The notes beneath the pieces were generated by a model that saw only the letters and a program-made list of their open reading frames with translations, was not told the DNA's origin and did not search any database. 64,000 bases of DNA from Tridacna crocea (lineage: Eukaryota; Mollusca; Bivalvia; Cardiida; Cardiidae): positions 53,636,192 to 53,700,191 of the forward strand of contig OX031061.1 of NCBI GenBank assembly GCA_943736015.1, written 5' to 3'. Shown here piece after piece: positions 1 through 12,354 of this stretch; the first letter of the stretch is position 1, and every line of letters begins with the position of its first letter. Made by a program: the position numbers and the translations under genes.

Positions 1-414
1 TTTGTGTAATCACTGACAATTTTTAATCGGCAGGATAAGGGTTAACGGGCAGTGTAGAGCACATATCCAAAGGGTCTATAGGCAAACAATTCCTTTCCTG
101 TCATTTTCCTTACATTTCAGAAATAAGTTGAATGACATCATAAACAAAGCCACGTCTGCCCACACAATGATACCGAGAAAATAAGACTGGTGTTTTTAAT
201 TTCCTTTTATTGCAGACATTTCTGTAGGCAATATATATCTTTTTTGTGATACAACCATTAATGTTTCTAATTTGTTTTGAAAGTATGGTCTAGTGGTCCT
301 CAATGGCTAACTGGACTAGGACGTCTTTTTGTAACCCAATGACTCCGTGATCAATCCTGGTGGGCAAAGTCAGTCACCTAGACGTGTGTGACCAATGACT
401 ATGGTTGGTCACTG
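1..414. other. Intergenic stretch without recognised feature
   Basis: AT-rich sequence with no long open frame, tRNA-like box or hairpin that I recognise. It lies downstream of the MFSD6-like exon on the minus strand, so it may be intron of that gene. Confidence 0.4.
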
Positions 415-431
415 GAGGTATATGCCCAAAA

Positions 432-660
432 GTATCGACCCAGATGTATTTGCGAAAAGTATCGACCCAGGTCAGCCTGCACAGTCCGCGCAGGCTGACC
501 TGGGTCGATAATTTTCGTTATTGGCCAATTTTCTGTATGTCATAGGACCAGTGTATCTCATGATTCAGAAGGTTGCCAGATAAAACACAGTTTAGGGGTA
601 TACAACACTGTAATGGCTTGCTTTCTATCATGCATCACGGAGAATCATTAAGCCCCATTT
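432..660. repeat. Family A hairpin element
   Basis: The core is an inverted repeat of AGTATCGACCCAGGTCAGCC around a CGCGCAGG apex, followed by the family's usual flank (GGCCAATTTTCTGTATGTCA, then ATGCATCACGGAGA and TTAAGCCCC). Related copies lie at 18.2, 18.4, 23.2, 32.1, 51.0, 57.9 and 60.7 kb. No coding capacity. Confidence 0.75.
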
Positions 661-1489
661 CTGCATATAAAATACCTTTGAAAAAGACGTGTAATGTCAC
701 ACACTTTTATGGGAATAAGAACAGTTTGGGATTTTTCAACACATTGGAACAAGGTGATACTTTGTTCATGCATTTCTGGCTTTTTTTGCACGTATTTCTG
801 GCTTATTTTCCATGTATTTCTAGCTTTTTTACCCAAATTATTAACGTCGTTTGACCACAATACTTTGATTACACGTGGCAAAGTCTCGAGTTACTATAGA
901 ACCGCTTTTATTTGTTTCGTAATTAAAATTTGCAGAATATATGACCAATGAAATGACCCGTAACAAATCATCTAAGACCTATGGCTTTGTATGCTTTAGA
1001 ATCGTAATTTCTCTCTATCCCAAAACAGATTTGTATCTCATGACCTCAAGACATCCCCATGGGAGAAAAATCATTCACTATATATAGTTAAAGGCTTACA
1101 TATTATGTTGAAATAATGTAGTAAAAAGAATGAAATTGTAAAGAGCATTTTTTTCTTTTGCAAGAATCATTTAAAAGTGGTATGCTGAAAAAAGACGAAG
1201 TCTGCCGAAAAACGGCGCTATTGCTAATGTTTTGACTCTCTCATTTCCAAGGACTACTTAAGGCATTCCTTCCCTGAAACGGAACATCTATTTCAACTGT
1301 AATTTCACTCTGGAAAATATGATATCATTAAGTCATCACTATTGTAGCATCTTAACCTGTCGACTTTTTGGCCACGTTATGCCTTCATAGAATTACCATT
1401 TTCAATTCTAAAATCACTATATCCCAATTTCAAAGGGGAAATTATTATTACCTCCCTCTACAAAAAAAGGTGATAGAGATATGAACTTT
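661..1489. other. Intergenic stretch, nothing supported
   Basis: AT-rich. Two overlapping open frames near 573-951 run across family A sequence and low-complexity TTTCTGGCTT repeats and have no protein-like features. No gene is called. Confidence 0.4.
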
Positions 1490-1718
1490 TTAACCCTTTA
1501 CTCCATAGATACTCATTTCTACGCATTGCTTGTAGGAGCCTTTGGAAAACATTGTGGCAAAAGGTGAAATTGCTCGTGACGAGCAATTTCACCTTTTGTC
1601 ACAATGTTTTCTATGCTATCAAAAGATGTCATATACATATAAGAAACGACTTCATCCTTGCTGTTATTCAGAGTCAATATGAGATACCATAGAAATGTCT
1701 TGTGGGGTAAAGGGTTAA
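1490..1718. mobile_element. TTAA MITE, subfamily E
   Basis: Flanked by TTAA at 1490-1493 and 1715-1718. The termini are CCCTTTACTCC and GGGGTAAAGGG. A central hairpin has arms reading ACATTGTGGCAAAAGGTGAA and its complement. Four similar copies are at 38162, 42919, 47162 and 58363. Confidence 0.85.
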
Positions 1719-2398
1719 ATAGACATTTAAAGAACTTCCGGGAGGGGGGGGGTTAAAAGTTTAAAATTATTGAATCACTAATAATTCTCAATAATCTAAC
1801 AACCCCAAAAAAAAATATGCTTGTTGACCAAAAGCTTCGGGGGGGGATCCTTATGTAGTCTTTTTGCTGACGGCGTAAATCAAGATCAGACTGCACAGAA
1901 CGGGCTGTCTTCGGAAGAAGTAAAGATCTATTTTAACAACTGGGGAAATTTCTGAAGTAGGTGGCGGAAGAGTTAACTTCAACTGCATTAGACAGAAACG
2001 GATCGATTCAGTCTGCATCACTAGTAAGATAATATAAATGGTGATAACAGACAAATACCCTGTATTATGAGATTTCTGTAAGACAAAATTGCGTGCAATT
2101 TTCGTCCTTTATGTTGCTTTGCAAATGTAGATTGGTCAAATTGATCCTATTCCCAAAGGCAAAGCCGTCGGTAAAACCTGTCAATAAAACGTAACAAAGT
2201 TATCGAGGTGAACCTCAAAAAGTATCAGGGCACAACAGAATCTATAAGTCGAAAACCAAACGGGAAATGTTTCGAATTATAAAACCAATTAGATTCTTGG
2301 AATCATCTGAAATTTCCAGTATTCCGTGTGGTGGTGGTTTGTTTAATCCTTTTTTTAACACAAATGTGACCCGTCACGAAAAAAAAGACCTTCTGGGA
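1719..2398. other. Intergenic stretch, nothing supported
   Basis: G-runs near 1742 and 1840 and a 67-codon minus frame at 1851-2054 without recognisable domain. No repeat family or exon could be assigned. Confidence 0.35.
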
Positions 2399-2467
2399 AC
2401 TGCAAAAAGTGTCAACCTGGTCAGACTGCGCGCATTGCGCAGGCTGACCAGGTTGACACTTTTCACT
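2399..2467. repeat. Family A hairpin core
   Basis: Perfect-looking hairpin with arms AAAAGTGTCAACCTGGTCAG and its complement around GCGCGCATTGCGC. Only the core is recognisable; the long flanks of family A are absent. Confidence 0.6.
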
Positions 2468-3078
2468 TTGATGAAATTTTCTGTATGAAAATTGTTCATT
2501 GTACCTTGTTATAAAATCATTTTTGCACTATCAACTTAAATTGACCTGCACTGTCTTTGATAAGTTTTCATCTAATTGTTGTAGAATCCCCAGATGGTCC
2601 CTTTTCACGTGATTGGTCACTATTCGGCCAATGCACTTATCAGTATTTTTCTGCAGTTTCATTTACCACAGTAATTCGCACAATATACAAAGAGCAAGAA
2701 CTTCAGCGGGTATCAGATAATCGTCGATGCCATCAATCATTCCAAAGATCTGTCTGTCTTTAACTCTATTTTACAAAAAAGGCGTTATTTTCGATTGCCG
2801 AGGTAAATTGGTTTTGTCAATCGAAAATTGCATTACTTCTAAATTAATAAAATCATCTAGTATTAGACTTGTAACGTTTTTTTATTGTTGGTGAATACAG
2901 AACTGTGTCTGATTTAAAGAGGGAATAAAGCCGTATTATAGTTTCACTATACTTTAGAACAGTCATGTGAAATTATGAAATCATTCGGCTGGGGAATGAT
3001 TTTTTGTCCAGAACTATTCTTGTAACAAACAAGCAACATACAGCACAACTGATTTAATGGGTGTGAAAGATGACTTAC

Positions 3079-4375
3079 CAAACTGAGCTATAAAACTTGA
3101 ACACAGGAAGTAGGCCAATAGTTCCGACATATGGTTGATAACGGAAGCCACACCGAAAAGCGTTGGACTGCCCCCAAGGTCTTGTAAATGCCAGAACAGG
3201 AATGTAAAAATAAGACCTATACCGAAACCCATGAACCAGACCACAAATAGCACCGATACAAACTTTAACTGTGCTAGCAATTTCAACACAGCAATCCACC
3301 GACCTAGAAAAGGTTCATCGGGGTCAGGAGGAAGTGCTGCTCCTGGACTGTTTATGACATCGGATACCATATCCGTCTTGGATTCCAGGGAAATCTGCAA
3401 TGGTTTACCGTTTTCACTCAGTTTTGCTTGACCCTTTTCAGAGCTTTCCGTTGCTGTGTTACGTGGTTGTCCAAATTTGAATTCATCGTCTTCGTCAACT
3501 AGGTTTTCTCTATCTATCTTCTTTTTACCTGTTATAGTCTCCGTGACTTTATCCTTCATGGCTAACAGAACAGCCGGCCATGTTTGCTCCTTGCGATCAT
3601 CTTGTCCAGGAAATTTGAATTGTGTTGCTGTTATCCATGCGCAGCTCATCAGTACAGAAAATACAGCAAAACAGACAATGTAGTCTTTCTCTTTCTGGTG
3701 TTGGTTTTTACATGGATGATCCGGAAACGTTGTCGAGTGATCTAGTGCCATACCAACAAAGAACATGGACAGACCCCAGCCTAGAGAACCAAACATTCTT
3801 TGTCGCCCATAGTTGTCAGTGTCTGCTCCAAGGTAAGAGAGGGTGACGGTATCAGCAAAGGTAATGGCCGGTGCACTGAAAAACTCGCCGATGACAATGA
3901 TCAGAAGAAGGGCAAAGAAAGCGTCCTTGACATCTTCTCTGCGATAGAAAACGGTGCTGTATGCGGGTTTAATTAGATCTTTATCGAAGTTGATCACATC
4001 TGTCTCCGTTATGTTTCCATCACCTATACATTTTTCATGAGCAGGTTTAACAAACGCCATTGCCAGTGTAAAAACAATCCAGCAGAAAAGGGAGAAGAGT
4101 TGCAACTGTCTCCATTTTCTAGTCTTATCGGCAACGCCTCCCCAAAATGGGGCGCTACAAAATTCTATAAACGGTCGGAACCCAATTAATATACCACTCT
4201 GCGTTGCGTTCATACCCAACTGTTTGAAATAGATAGCTAGTAATGGATAAAGCGATCCAAATGCTGCAAAGAAGAAGAAGTAAAACAGTTTGCAAATGAG
4301 CAGATCTTTATTTACGTAAGTCAGCATAGAGTCGATCATGTCACGACCATAGACTTTGGAGCTCATTCCTTCCAT
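3079..4375 (-). CDS. MFSD6: MFSD6-like major facilitator transporter, 5' coding exon (partial)
   Basis: Multi-pass membrane protein of the MFS_1_like / MFSD6 family; members are plasma-membrane or endomembrane proteins with poorly defined substrates. The exon encodes 432 residues plus one base, then a donor (TTTG|GTAAGT, intron starting at 3078). Seen in the protein: a first membrane segment at 26-50 with YPLLAIYFKQLG, the family-type GILIGFRPFIEF at 61-72, MFS motif A (GVADKTRKWR) at 80-89, further helices at about 93-110, 153-178, 193-212 and 232-251, a long hydrophilic loop at 252-357 rich in acidic residues, then two more helices with LFWHLQDLGGSPTLFGV near 394-409. The start is the first ATG after an in-frame TAA upstream. 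Vertebrate MFSD6 is much longer (near 800 residues), so the C-terminal half must lie in exons outside the window; I found none in 1-3078. The order of helices and motifs makes the family call strong; the orthologue call is less certain. Confidence 0.88.
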
Positions 4376-4566
4376 TCTGGATGTTTGAATAGAGAAAATG
4401 AAGAAACCGACAGTGTCCCTGGTAATTGAAGCGGTGTGAAGATTTCCCCTTGTTTAATACCAATAATCCGATTATTGTTTCCCGATGTTATCCGATTTTT
4501 GCCCACAGATTCACCGTGAGTGCACTTGACTGTCACATTGTCATCTTTCCGCTCCTTGATGGATTT
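4376..4566 (-). other. Probable 5' UTR part of the MFSD6-like exon
   Basis: On the minus strand an acceptor-like CTTATCTATTTTCAG ends at 4567 and is followed by sequence that runs into the ATG at 4375 with an in-frame stop on the way. This suggests that coding starts in exon 2 and that a leader exon lies further right. An alternative acceptor (AACATCCAG) sits directly before the ATG. A 93-codon frame overlapping here is in another phase and is not supported. Confidence 0.5.
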
Positions 4567-5448
4567 CTGAAAATAGATAAGTGAAATGTCATAATCTAGA
4601 GAAGTATGACCTTTCAATTTGGGTCGAAGCCCGATATTATTCATGTCAGGGATTATTCAAGGAATAACATGGAATGACAGACAATTGAGTTTGATACAAT
4701 TATTATTACAATTTAGTACCAATTGTTTTCATGGACATTGACAAGACCTGATTGGCTGATGTCTTTATTTCATAGTTCCATGGAAAAAATCGCCTTCTGC
4801 GAAACTGCTTTCGCTGAAGGTTACTCAGTGCATCCTACACACTGCCGTTTTCATTTACCTTCCTTTTATTGGTTAATTTTCAGGGTCGGGTATCTTAAAA
4901 CTGCTTCGCTACTGTATTCTTGTGCCATGTAAATGTGAGTGGAAGAGGCTTTAGAAACCCGAACGTTAGACTTAAAAAAAAAGAGAGAAAAAAAAATCGT
5001 TAGACTTAAAAAAGAGAAAAAAAATGCAGTTTGAATTATTTCTGTTGATGTATATTGTCTGTAATATCAAATTATAAGGCATAAAGAGAATATATGTATT
5101 CGCGGTTTCAAAAGTGTGATTGGCTTTTTTTTTTCATACCTCCATGAAAAAACAAAACTTCTTTTCATTTCTTAAACATTAATCAAAACATTTAGAATGT
5201 TATATCATTTTGCCTTATAACTACGCATAAAAACTAACGCTTTAAGCGCCAAGTATATTAGCTAACTCGATCACTTTGGACGCCTGAAAATGTCAAATAC
5301 CTTTGGCTCAACAAGTGTATAGTATAGACCAAATATCGGTCGGTAAGTTATGTGCAGTATGATCTAGATCTTTTCTGCAAAAACACGTGGTATCAGTTGT
5401 ATGCTGTATTAGTTTTCTTGCACTTTCAAATTACCGTTTTCTTGAATT
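4567..5448. other. Upstream region of the MFSD6-like gene
   Basis: AT-rich, with two copies of a short CGTTAGACTTAAAAAA repeat at about 4964-5020. It should hold the leader exon or promoter of the MFSD6-like gene, but I could not locate either. Confidence 0.3.
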
Positions 5449-5677
5449 TTAACCCTTTAACACACTATGCCGACTTTTAACAACCCTTGGAAAGAAGCCT
5501 TATGAAAACATTGTGGAAAAAGGAGAAAATGCTGATAATAAGCATCTTCTCCTTTTCCCACAATGTTTTCCAACCCTTCAAAGAAAAATTGCACAATCTG
5601 AGCCACATTGAAATTGTCGTCTGCAAGTGCTTTCAATTTGGACAGGGGTAAGACTTTGCCGTCTGGTAAAGAGTTAA
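5449..5677. mobile_element. TTAA MITE, subfamily D
   Basis: TTAA at both ends (5449-5452 and 5674-5677), left terminus CCCTTTAAC and right terminus GGTAAAGAG. The hairpin spans about 5503-5570 with arms CATTGTGGAAAAAGGAGAAA. Confidence 0.85.
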
Positions 5678-6984
5678 AATCATAAGGCTTCTCAAGCTCC
5701 AAAAAAGAAAAAGATCAAAAGAATCACAAATTTCTATGATAATCTTTCTAAATACATTTCCGTTGATAAACAGTTCTTACATTAAGTTTTAGCCGTGGTT
5801 TATCAACCAGCATTTTTCCCTATTCCTACAATTTGTAACAGGCTTTCACAGAAATATTTTAGTACTTGCGTCAAATTTATCATCATTCCAATTACTCTAA
5901 TATAAAATTTTGTTCTTACGTAAAGACTTGATAAGCCCGGGTAAGAGAAATTAATGGAGATTAAATTTAATTGAAATAAAAAATCAAACCGTTGAGAACG
6001 CTGAAGTGGTATTGGTCAAGGAAGCCGGTGTGTGGAATTGATAAATTTGAAAGAAAAAAAAAGAATGTTATTCAAATATTGATTTGAAAATCAACCAACT
6101 AAGCAATGAATACCTGTTTGGTTGTAGGGAGATTACTCATGACAGAGTTTGGATTATTTGTGTATATGTGGTCTCCCTTTGATCATTAGGAGTCAGGAGT
6201 AACGTCTCTTGACAGTACGATGCACGATGGATAGAGAAACCATGTGAATAATCGATTAAAATTAAGTTATTACCTGAAAACTATGATCGTTTTAACATTT
6301 AATTCTTTACATTACATTCAATTATTTCGATCCAGAAATATTCATGCCCAATCAAAATGGAATAGCGCGCGTTCATGGGATGAACAAGACATGGAACGAA
6401 CTGGTTTTGGAACGAAAATGCCCAGGACTAAGCAATCGGTAGAAAATTTTGTATCATTGCGCCAATAGAAGGCTACGGGTGAGTGAAGCTATTTTCAATC
6501 AAAAAATAGTATTTCAACGATCGATGGCCTCACCCAGCGTAATTTAACATTCCGTTCCCAATTACATATCTGAGTGATACCGAAAAATCATTTGCCTGAG
6601 AAAAACTGAGTTTGATTCGGTTTATTTCCTTCGGCTTTGCACAATGGTCCTCAAAATTCAATATTGAACTCATAGTGGTATTGTCCTCGACAAATACCAA
6701 ATACAATCAGCAGGCGAAATGACTTTCATTGGTTCCCAAATGATAATATGCAGGAACGTTCGACCGAAGAATTAAGTATTTTACAAATCAATAGGATGAA
6801 AGAGTTTGATAACAAATGAATGAAATGGAAAAAAAACCTAACGCCTTGAGACAGTGCACAGCCTTTTAATCATGAATTAAATGGGAAAAAACTCGGGCCT
6901 TGAGCTAATGCATAGAGTTTTAATGGCAAGAAGAGTCCATATTAGCTATTTCTAGAAAATTTCAGAGAAAGAAATAATTGGAGT
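5678..6984. other. Intergenic stretch, nothing supported
   Basis: No recognised repeat or exon. A 74-codon plus frame at 6244-6468 has no domain-like features. Confidence 0.35.
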
Positions 6985-7240
6985 GCAACACACGAAAAGG
7001 GTCATTCGGACATTTGCGTAAAGTGTCGTCTCCGATCAGCGTGTGCAGTCCGCACAGGCTGATCCGAAACGACACTTTCCGATCATGTGATTTTCTGTTT
7101 TACGCAAGTCTACTGTAGCACAAAATCAAATGTGGTCGTAAAGTGCCGTCTCGGATTAGCCTGCGCGGACTGCGCAGGCTAATCCGGGACGACACTTTAC
7201 GCAAATGTCCGAATGCACCTTTTCCCGTGTTGTACTCCAT
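6985..7240. mobile_element. Family B MITE
   Basis: Terminal inverted repeats begin GGAGTGCAACACACGAAAAGG and are followed by GCATTCGGACATTTGCGTAA. The interior has two successive hairpins built on GATCAGCCTG and GATTAGCCTGCGCGG. About 260 bp, noncoding. Confidence 0.8.
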
Positions 7241-7271
7241 ATAGTAAAGAACGAAGCAGTATCTTCAGAGG

Positions 7272-7503
7272 TTAAAACCCATTACCACACAATCCCTACC
7301 TTTGATGACCTGGAGAAAGATGCCTTTAGAAAACATTGTGGGAAAAGAAGAAAATGCTGGTAACCAGCATTTTCTCCTTTTCCCAGCATGATTTCTACCC
7401 TTCACAAAACAAATTTCAAATTTTCAGTCACGTTTATTTTGTCGTCTGCTAACGCTTTCGATTTGGACAAACCGAAAATTTTGTCGTTTGGTATTGAGTC
7501 AAT
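7272..7503. mobile_element. TTAA MITE, subfamily D
   Basis: Left end TTAAAACCCATTACCACAC, right end degenerate (TCGTTTGGTATTGAGTCAA). Hairpin GAAAATGCTGGTAACCAGCA is centred near 7358. Confidence 0.75.
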
Positions 7504-8111
7504 TTCCAAACGCTTGAAAACAAAAGAGCAACAGACGACAATGGAAACATCGTTTTACAGAAAATATCTATAATAATCAAGAATCAATCTTAATAACATG
7601 AAATCACGTAAAAACATTGAGCCAAACGGAGATACTGTTCCTACACGAACAACGACTCAATGCGCCACAATATTATACATAAAAATAGAGTCTGCTACGA
7701 GGCGAATAGAGTTCGTCTGCTAATTGTAATCTGATAAAGTAGTTGGTGTCCACCCACACGGATAAACTTTGTCTTTTTCGTAATAAAATGTATTGGATTA
7801 ATATCCTCGGAAATTCTGAATACGGAATTATAACAAATAAATATAATATTTCGTGTAAAGGACCCTTAGCCCTCTATCAAAGCTCTCTGAAAACATCGAA
7901 GTTAGTTAAATGAGAAAATCAGCATTTTGTCATTTACCTACAAGTTTTTTTTTCACTTTCAGAGATAATAAAATCGCAGCTATTGAGCCATATTAATATT
8001 TTACGTGTGCACCTACTTTAGATTTGGACAAGTCAAACATTTATTTGTCTGGTAAACGTTTAAGGTAAAAAAGACGTAAGTTTTCATTTTCTTCTTCTTT
8101 CCTTAGTTCTT
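7504..8111. other. Intergenic stretch with degraded MITE debris
   Basis: No gene. A weak subfamily D right-end remnant (TTTGGACAAGTC, then TTGTCTGGTAAACG) lies at about 8020-8062. Confidence 0.3.
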
Positions 8112-8310
8112 TTAACCCTTTCCCAAACGACAAATTTTAGACTCTTCCAAACTGAAAGAGTTTGCAGACGACAATTTTAACTTACATAACAATGGCAGAA
8201 AATTATCTGAACGGGCAGAAAACACGAGCAATTTCTCCTTTTCCCACATTGTTTGCAAAAGACATGTACTGCAGACACGTAAAAACAAGAGCTTGTTTGG
8301 GAAAGGGTTA
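8112..8310. mobile_element. TTAA MITE, subfamily F
   Basis: TTAA ends with CCCTTTCCCAAACGAC on the left and TTGTTTGGGAAAGGG on the right. The hairpin is reduced: only the right arm (AGCAATTTCTCCTTTTCCCA) is complete. Confidence 0.8.
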
Positions 8311-8344
8311 ACTCTCTATATATATCATTATATCTTTACTGAGA

Positions 8345-8700
8345 GAGATTTCTCGATGACACTTTATTATCTCTCGCAAGATGGCATTCTACAAATACAC
8401 ATCTATCTAATTTGGGCATTCTGGGTACAGAACCAACTACTTTTCTAAACGACATTAGTTACTTTAAATTTCAAACTTAAATAAAAGTTTACTCAGTAAG
8501 ACGCAATTTAGACAAATCTGGAGCTAAATCTGGCCTGATTTCTCCTGAAACGTATTCATAAAACCCCTTTTTTTTCCATTACTACTCTATAGCGCGTTAC
8601 TACAATCCCGCCAAAAATGGGGGGAGTGGTGCGTCATAGCAGACAGGTCGAATCCTCGAAGAATATGACATCGGCAGACAACGGAAGACACTTTCATAGG
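8345..8700 (-). repeat. Family H interspersed repeat
   Basis: Reverse orientation of the unit that starts TTGTCTGCGCATGTCATATT and ends GCCATCTAGCGGGAGATAAT. It includes the conserved TACTACAATCCC and GACAGGTCGAATC segments. Confidence 0.65.
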
Positions 8701-8996
8701 GAAAGCGGTCCTCGTAAAACTTAAGATGGCGTAACATTTCGACTGCCTTGCAGAAACCTAGAATTTGCTAAAACTAACATCCGAAATTCCATCAATCTTC
8801 AGAACCCGTATATGTCTACACATTTATGGTGTCATATGGGTTTGCATAAGAATAGGAAATTATTTCATTTATTACCATGGTAACTTGGAAACACTACCGA
8901 TAAATGGCAGGTTTTTTTTTTTTTTTTTTATCTTTGATCTCTTTTAGCATTTTTTAGATCTTTTTGTCCACTTATTTAAAATCAACCACATATCAG

Positions 8997-9212
8997 CCCT
9001 TTACCAAACTATCCCTGGATTTTAAGACCCTAAGATAGTTCTAAGCCTTTTGAAAACATTGTAGGAAAAGAAGAAAATGCTGGTAATCTTCACCCATAAT
9101 GTTTCCTACCCTACCGAAAATAAATTTATGTCTTTGATTTACGTTTATTCTGTCGTCTGCAAGTGCTTTCAATTTGAACCAGTCTAAAATGTTGTAGTTT
9201 GGTAAAGAAATA
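8997..9212. mobile_element. TTAA MITE, subfamily D (decayed)
   Basis: CCCTTTACCAAACTATCCC start and GTTTGGTAAAGAAATAAG end. The right hairpin arm is shortened after GCTGGTAA. Confidence 0.7.
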
Positions 9213-10123
9213 AGTGGTAGATCTAGTTTGTATCTTGACCGGTTGCCCGTTTCCTATCAGCCGCGGCCCTGGAAGGGTTTTGATGAAAGCGTCGACCACG
9301 GTGAGCCTACATAGACCTATAATGGCATTCTTGAGACGAGCTTCATGTCAATCAGATCAGGGCCAACGTTATCTTTTATTTAATCTTGGCTCTACATTGT
9401 TTGAAATTGTGTTAAGGAATGAAGATTTCTTTTTTCTTATGGAGGTACGACAAAAAAAAAACTAATCACACTGCATGAAACTGCGAAACAAAAGTGTGAT
9501 TTTTTTTTTTCATATCTCCATGAAAACAAAAAAGAAAATTTCTTCACTCTTTATAGTTCAATGTCACAGACAACAAATATGCACTTAAATAATACTAACT
9601 GATTTTTTCATTGAAAATTAAACATTGCGTATTTTTTTATATGTCCATTTCATTCATAATTCAAAGCGCGGTAAAACTGCTGGTTCATGATGTAACAATG
9701 ACGTAATTTCGTGACGTTAAATATTACAGTATTGAACATGTGCAGTTTCAGTGGATTTATTTTTAGAAGAATACGCTATAACTTAGTGGAAAATAAGATT
9801 GTTATAACCCACCAAATTGACAGTTTTCATTGAATAGTTTTCAGCTCTCTCGTTGAATTTACGGTTGGATATTTTTTTCAATATTTAGATCTATTGATTG
9901 AACTTCGAACTCGATAAAGATTAAAATGCAGAAAGAAAACCTTAATGGAATCTCGTATAGTCTGCATGTTTGACTGCAAAAGTAGTCCCGGCACTGCTGA
10001 TTTTTTTTCCATGGAGCTATGAAAAAAAATCAGCCCATCAGAACTCGCCAATGTTCATGAAAACAACTAGAGTCTAATATTGACTCATTAAGATATAATC
10101 ACAAAAAAATCGTGTAGATCTAT
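9213..10123. other. Intergenic stretch with a T/A-rich inverted repeat
   Basis: At 9437-9526 a segment TGGAGG...AATCACAC is repeated inverted as GTGTGATT...CCTCCATG around ACTGCGAAAC; related GTGTGATT/T-run/CTCCATG pieces occur at 5117-5150 and 10002-10030. The 83-codon frame at 9214-9465 is not supported as a gene. Confidence 0.35.
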
Positions 10124-10406
10124 CTAGGCGTTTTGCATTCGAATTTAGGTATTAGGAAAGTTGTTTGGGTGAAATGAAAGTGGTTTTGGGTGTTGTTCGA
10201 CTGTTTTGATGTGTTTCCCTACTTCATTCATCCGCCATGCATTTGACCTAGATCATGTCAAAGCTGCGAAATGATGCTAAGTTCGAATTTCACATGTCAC
10301 ATGACACATGCGCTTTAGTTCATTGATCTAACACCCCAAACCTCTGTCTTTTCACCCAAACATGTTTCCTAACACCTGAAGCCGTATGCAAAACGCCAAG
10401 ATACCA
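10124..10406. mobile_element. MITE with about 70-bp terminal inverted repeats
   Basis: The left end TATCTAGGCGTTTTGCATTC is matched inverted by the right end GTATGCAAAACGCCAAGATA, and the match continues (with mismatches) through GTTAGGAAA, TTTGGGTGAAA and TTTGGGGTGTT. A related piece without clear ends is at about 22460-22580. Confidence 0.65.
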
Positions 10407-10732
10407 GATTTTGTTGAAAATAGTCATGAAATAATATTATCAATCTTTAAATAAATAACAAATGTTGTCAGCTGTTGAAAGCATTGATTTTTTAATAGCA
10501 TTTTCCACATTAAAAAAAACACCAATTTCCATCATCAATTTCCAGTACTTTTATTTCTTAACTGCAGCGATCCATTTCACTATTTCAGAGCTATAAGGGT
10601 TAAAGCAGGTTTTCTCTGCGACATTAATGACACTAGAAAAAGAAGAGACGCCAATTATCCTGGACTAAATTTAGTTTTACAGGCTTCATTGATCAAGCTA
10701 TTAGTTAACGCTTTTCCTGCCCATCGCCACCA

Positions 10733-10808
10733 CAGACGTATTTTCCGGAGAGTGTACAGCAAGATCAGACTGCACAAACGTGCAGCCTGATCTTGCTTTA
10801 CACTCTCC
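10733..10808. repeat. Family C hairpin core
   Basis: Arms TACAGCAAGATCAGACTGCA and its near complement around CAAACG. Confidence 0.6.
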
Positions 10809-11589
10809 GATGATTTTTCAGTAGTCTTGGTCATGAAAACCGCTCGAGATGCCCGTAAATCTAACGAAATTTGTTTCTATAATGGTAAACAATTTTAATT
10901 TGATAGAAAGAGGTTTAATGTTGTCGACGGTTTGTCGCATCAATATTGCAATCTTGTCATCACAGTTCATCTTGTACGATATTGGTAGAGTACCGGCCAT
11001 ACCCTAAGACCTGTGTTCGAATTTAGTTCTTCAGAAAATATTTCAATATTTTGAAGAAAAAAATGGAATTCCCTTCGGTTTGGCTTTCTTAATCGCGAGT
11101 AATATATTTAGAACTGCTGAATAAATTGAAACAAGATTGTATGCCTTCCATGAAACACTCCCACGGTGAACCGGCTTACGGCATGCTCACTGCTTTGAAG
11201 GGAAACTAATACTGTTGCACAATATTTATATATTTCTTTTTCAATTTTTAAGATTGTTTCAAAAAGATAAATGATCATAACAGATCAAATAGTGTAGATC
11301 AAGACTCAGTCTAATGCTACAAAAAATACGTTGGTTTGTGCATGGAAGCTTAGGATTCGACATGTAAATCTTGTTTCATAATCGAAAATGGAGATACAGG
11401 TTATAGAGAACAGCTGCGGCAATACCCAGGGGATGGAGAAGAAGATTTAGTATGTAAAGGATGAACTGTTTTGTAGATCTATATAATTTTGTTATAGATC
11501 TAGTCTACTGCAAAAAAAATTCTCGTGATATGATTAGATAATGTGCCCCTAACAAAAATATCGTATTCACTGACAAAAAAATCATTTAA
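10809..11589. other. Intergenic stretch, nothing supported
   Basis: AT-rich with a 60-codon minus frame at 10818-11000 that has no visible domain. No exon or repeat family assigned. Confidence 0.3.
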
Positions 11590-11990
11590 AAGCAGTTTCC
11601 CTTTCGGGATCCCCGTATACATTACTACACTATCCACACAACATCCAAAATAGCGGTTTGATTAACATCAAGATTATGTACCAAACTGCACGGTTTGGTA
11701 CGTTTTACCAAGGTTTCAATGACGTCAGTTCAGTTTACAGTGACGTCAGTTTTGATTGAATTTGGGCTCTCAGAAGGGGAATTTTACTTCATCTGCGTAC
11801 TCATTTCTTTAAACTAAGAAAAAAAAAACACTTAAAAGTTCGCTTAACACGTCGTAATGGTAAAACTTTGCAGCACAATAAATTCGTTGTACGGTAGGTA
11901 GTAGGGGATTTTGAAACGTGTTTACGTCCGTCGCCTGCTACCTGACCGCACAACCAATAGTGTACCACAAGGCAAAGATTAAAACCCTCC
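11590..11990 (-). mobile_element. Family J element, inverted relative to the copy at 29.4 kb
   Basis: It shares, in reverse order, AACATCAAGATTATG, TACCAAGGTTTCA, two TGACGTCA sites, GTAAAACTTTGCAG and AATTCGTTGTACGG with the copy at 29430-29900. Here the hairpin part is worn down. Confidence 0.65.
11720..11748. promoter_or_regulatory. Paired CRE-type sites in family J
   Basis: Two TGACGTCA octamers at 11720-11727 and 11741-11748. The octamer is the consensus cAMP response element; function here is inference. Confidence 0.3.
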
Positions 11991-12140
11991 CAAATTAAAC
12001 AAACATTTTCAGAAGACAAAATTAAAATTTTGCAATTTGGCTTTAAGCGGAGAGAAAACAATGTGGGAAACTGAGAAAATGCTGTTTTCGAAAGCCAACA
12101 TCCCCAGTATTGTTAAAAATCATAATTGCCAAGAAACGGT

Positions 12141-12343
12141 TTAACCCTTTCCCAAACAATCCCTGGTTTTCACGTCACTGGAAAAGAAGCCTTTTGACAG
12201 GTAACCAGCATTTTCTCATTTTCCCACGTTTTCCATCCTTCACAAAAAAAATCAAATTTTCAGTCACTTTCTTTTTTGGTTGTAGTCTGCAAATGCTTTC
12301 GATTTGGACAAAACTAAAATTTTGCCGTCTGGTGAAGAATTAA
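12141..12343. mobile_element. TTAA MITE, subfamily D
   Basis: TTAA at 12141-12144 and 12340-12343. The left hairpin arm is mostly deleted (AGCCTTTTGACAGGTAACCA). Confidence 0.75.
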
Positions 12344-12354
12344 AAAAAGTTTTC

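Noticed and set aside
1490-1718. CRISPR-like impression from recurring palindromic repeats
   Set aside because: Repeats are dispersed over the whole window in different orientations, 200-260 bp long with TTAA flanks, in a eukaryotic gene context; there are no regular spacers or cas genes.
4363-4644. 93-codon minus frame overlapping the start of the MFSD6-like CDS
   Set aside because: It is in a different phase from the conserved protein, ends just inside it, and crosses a likely splice acceptor at 4567.
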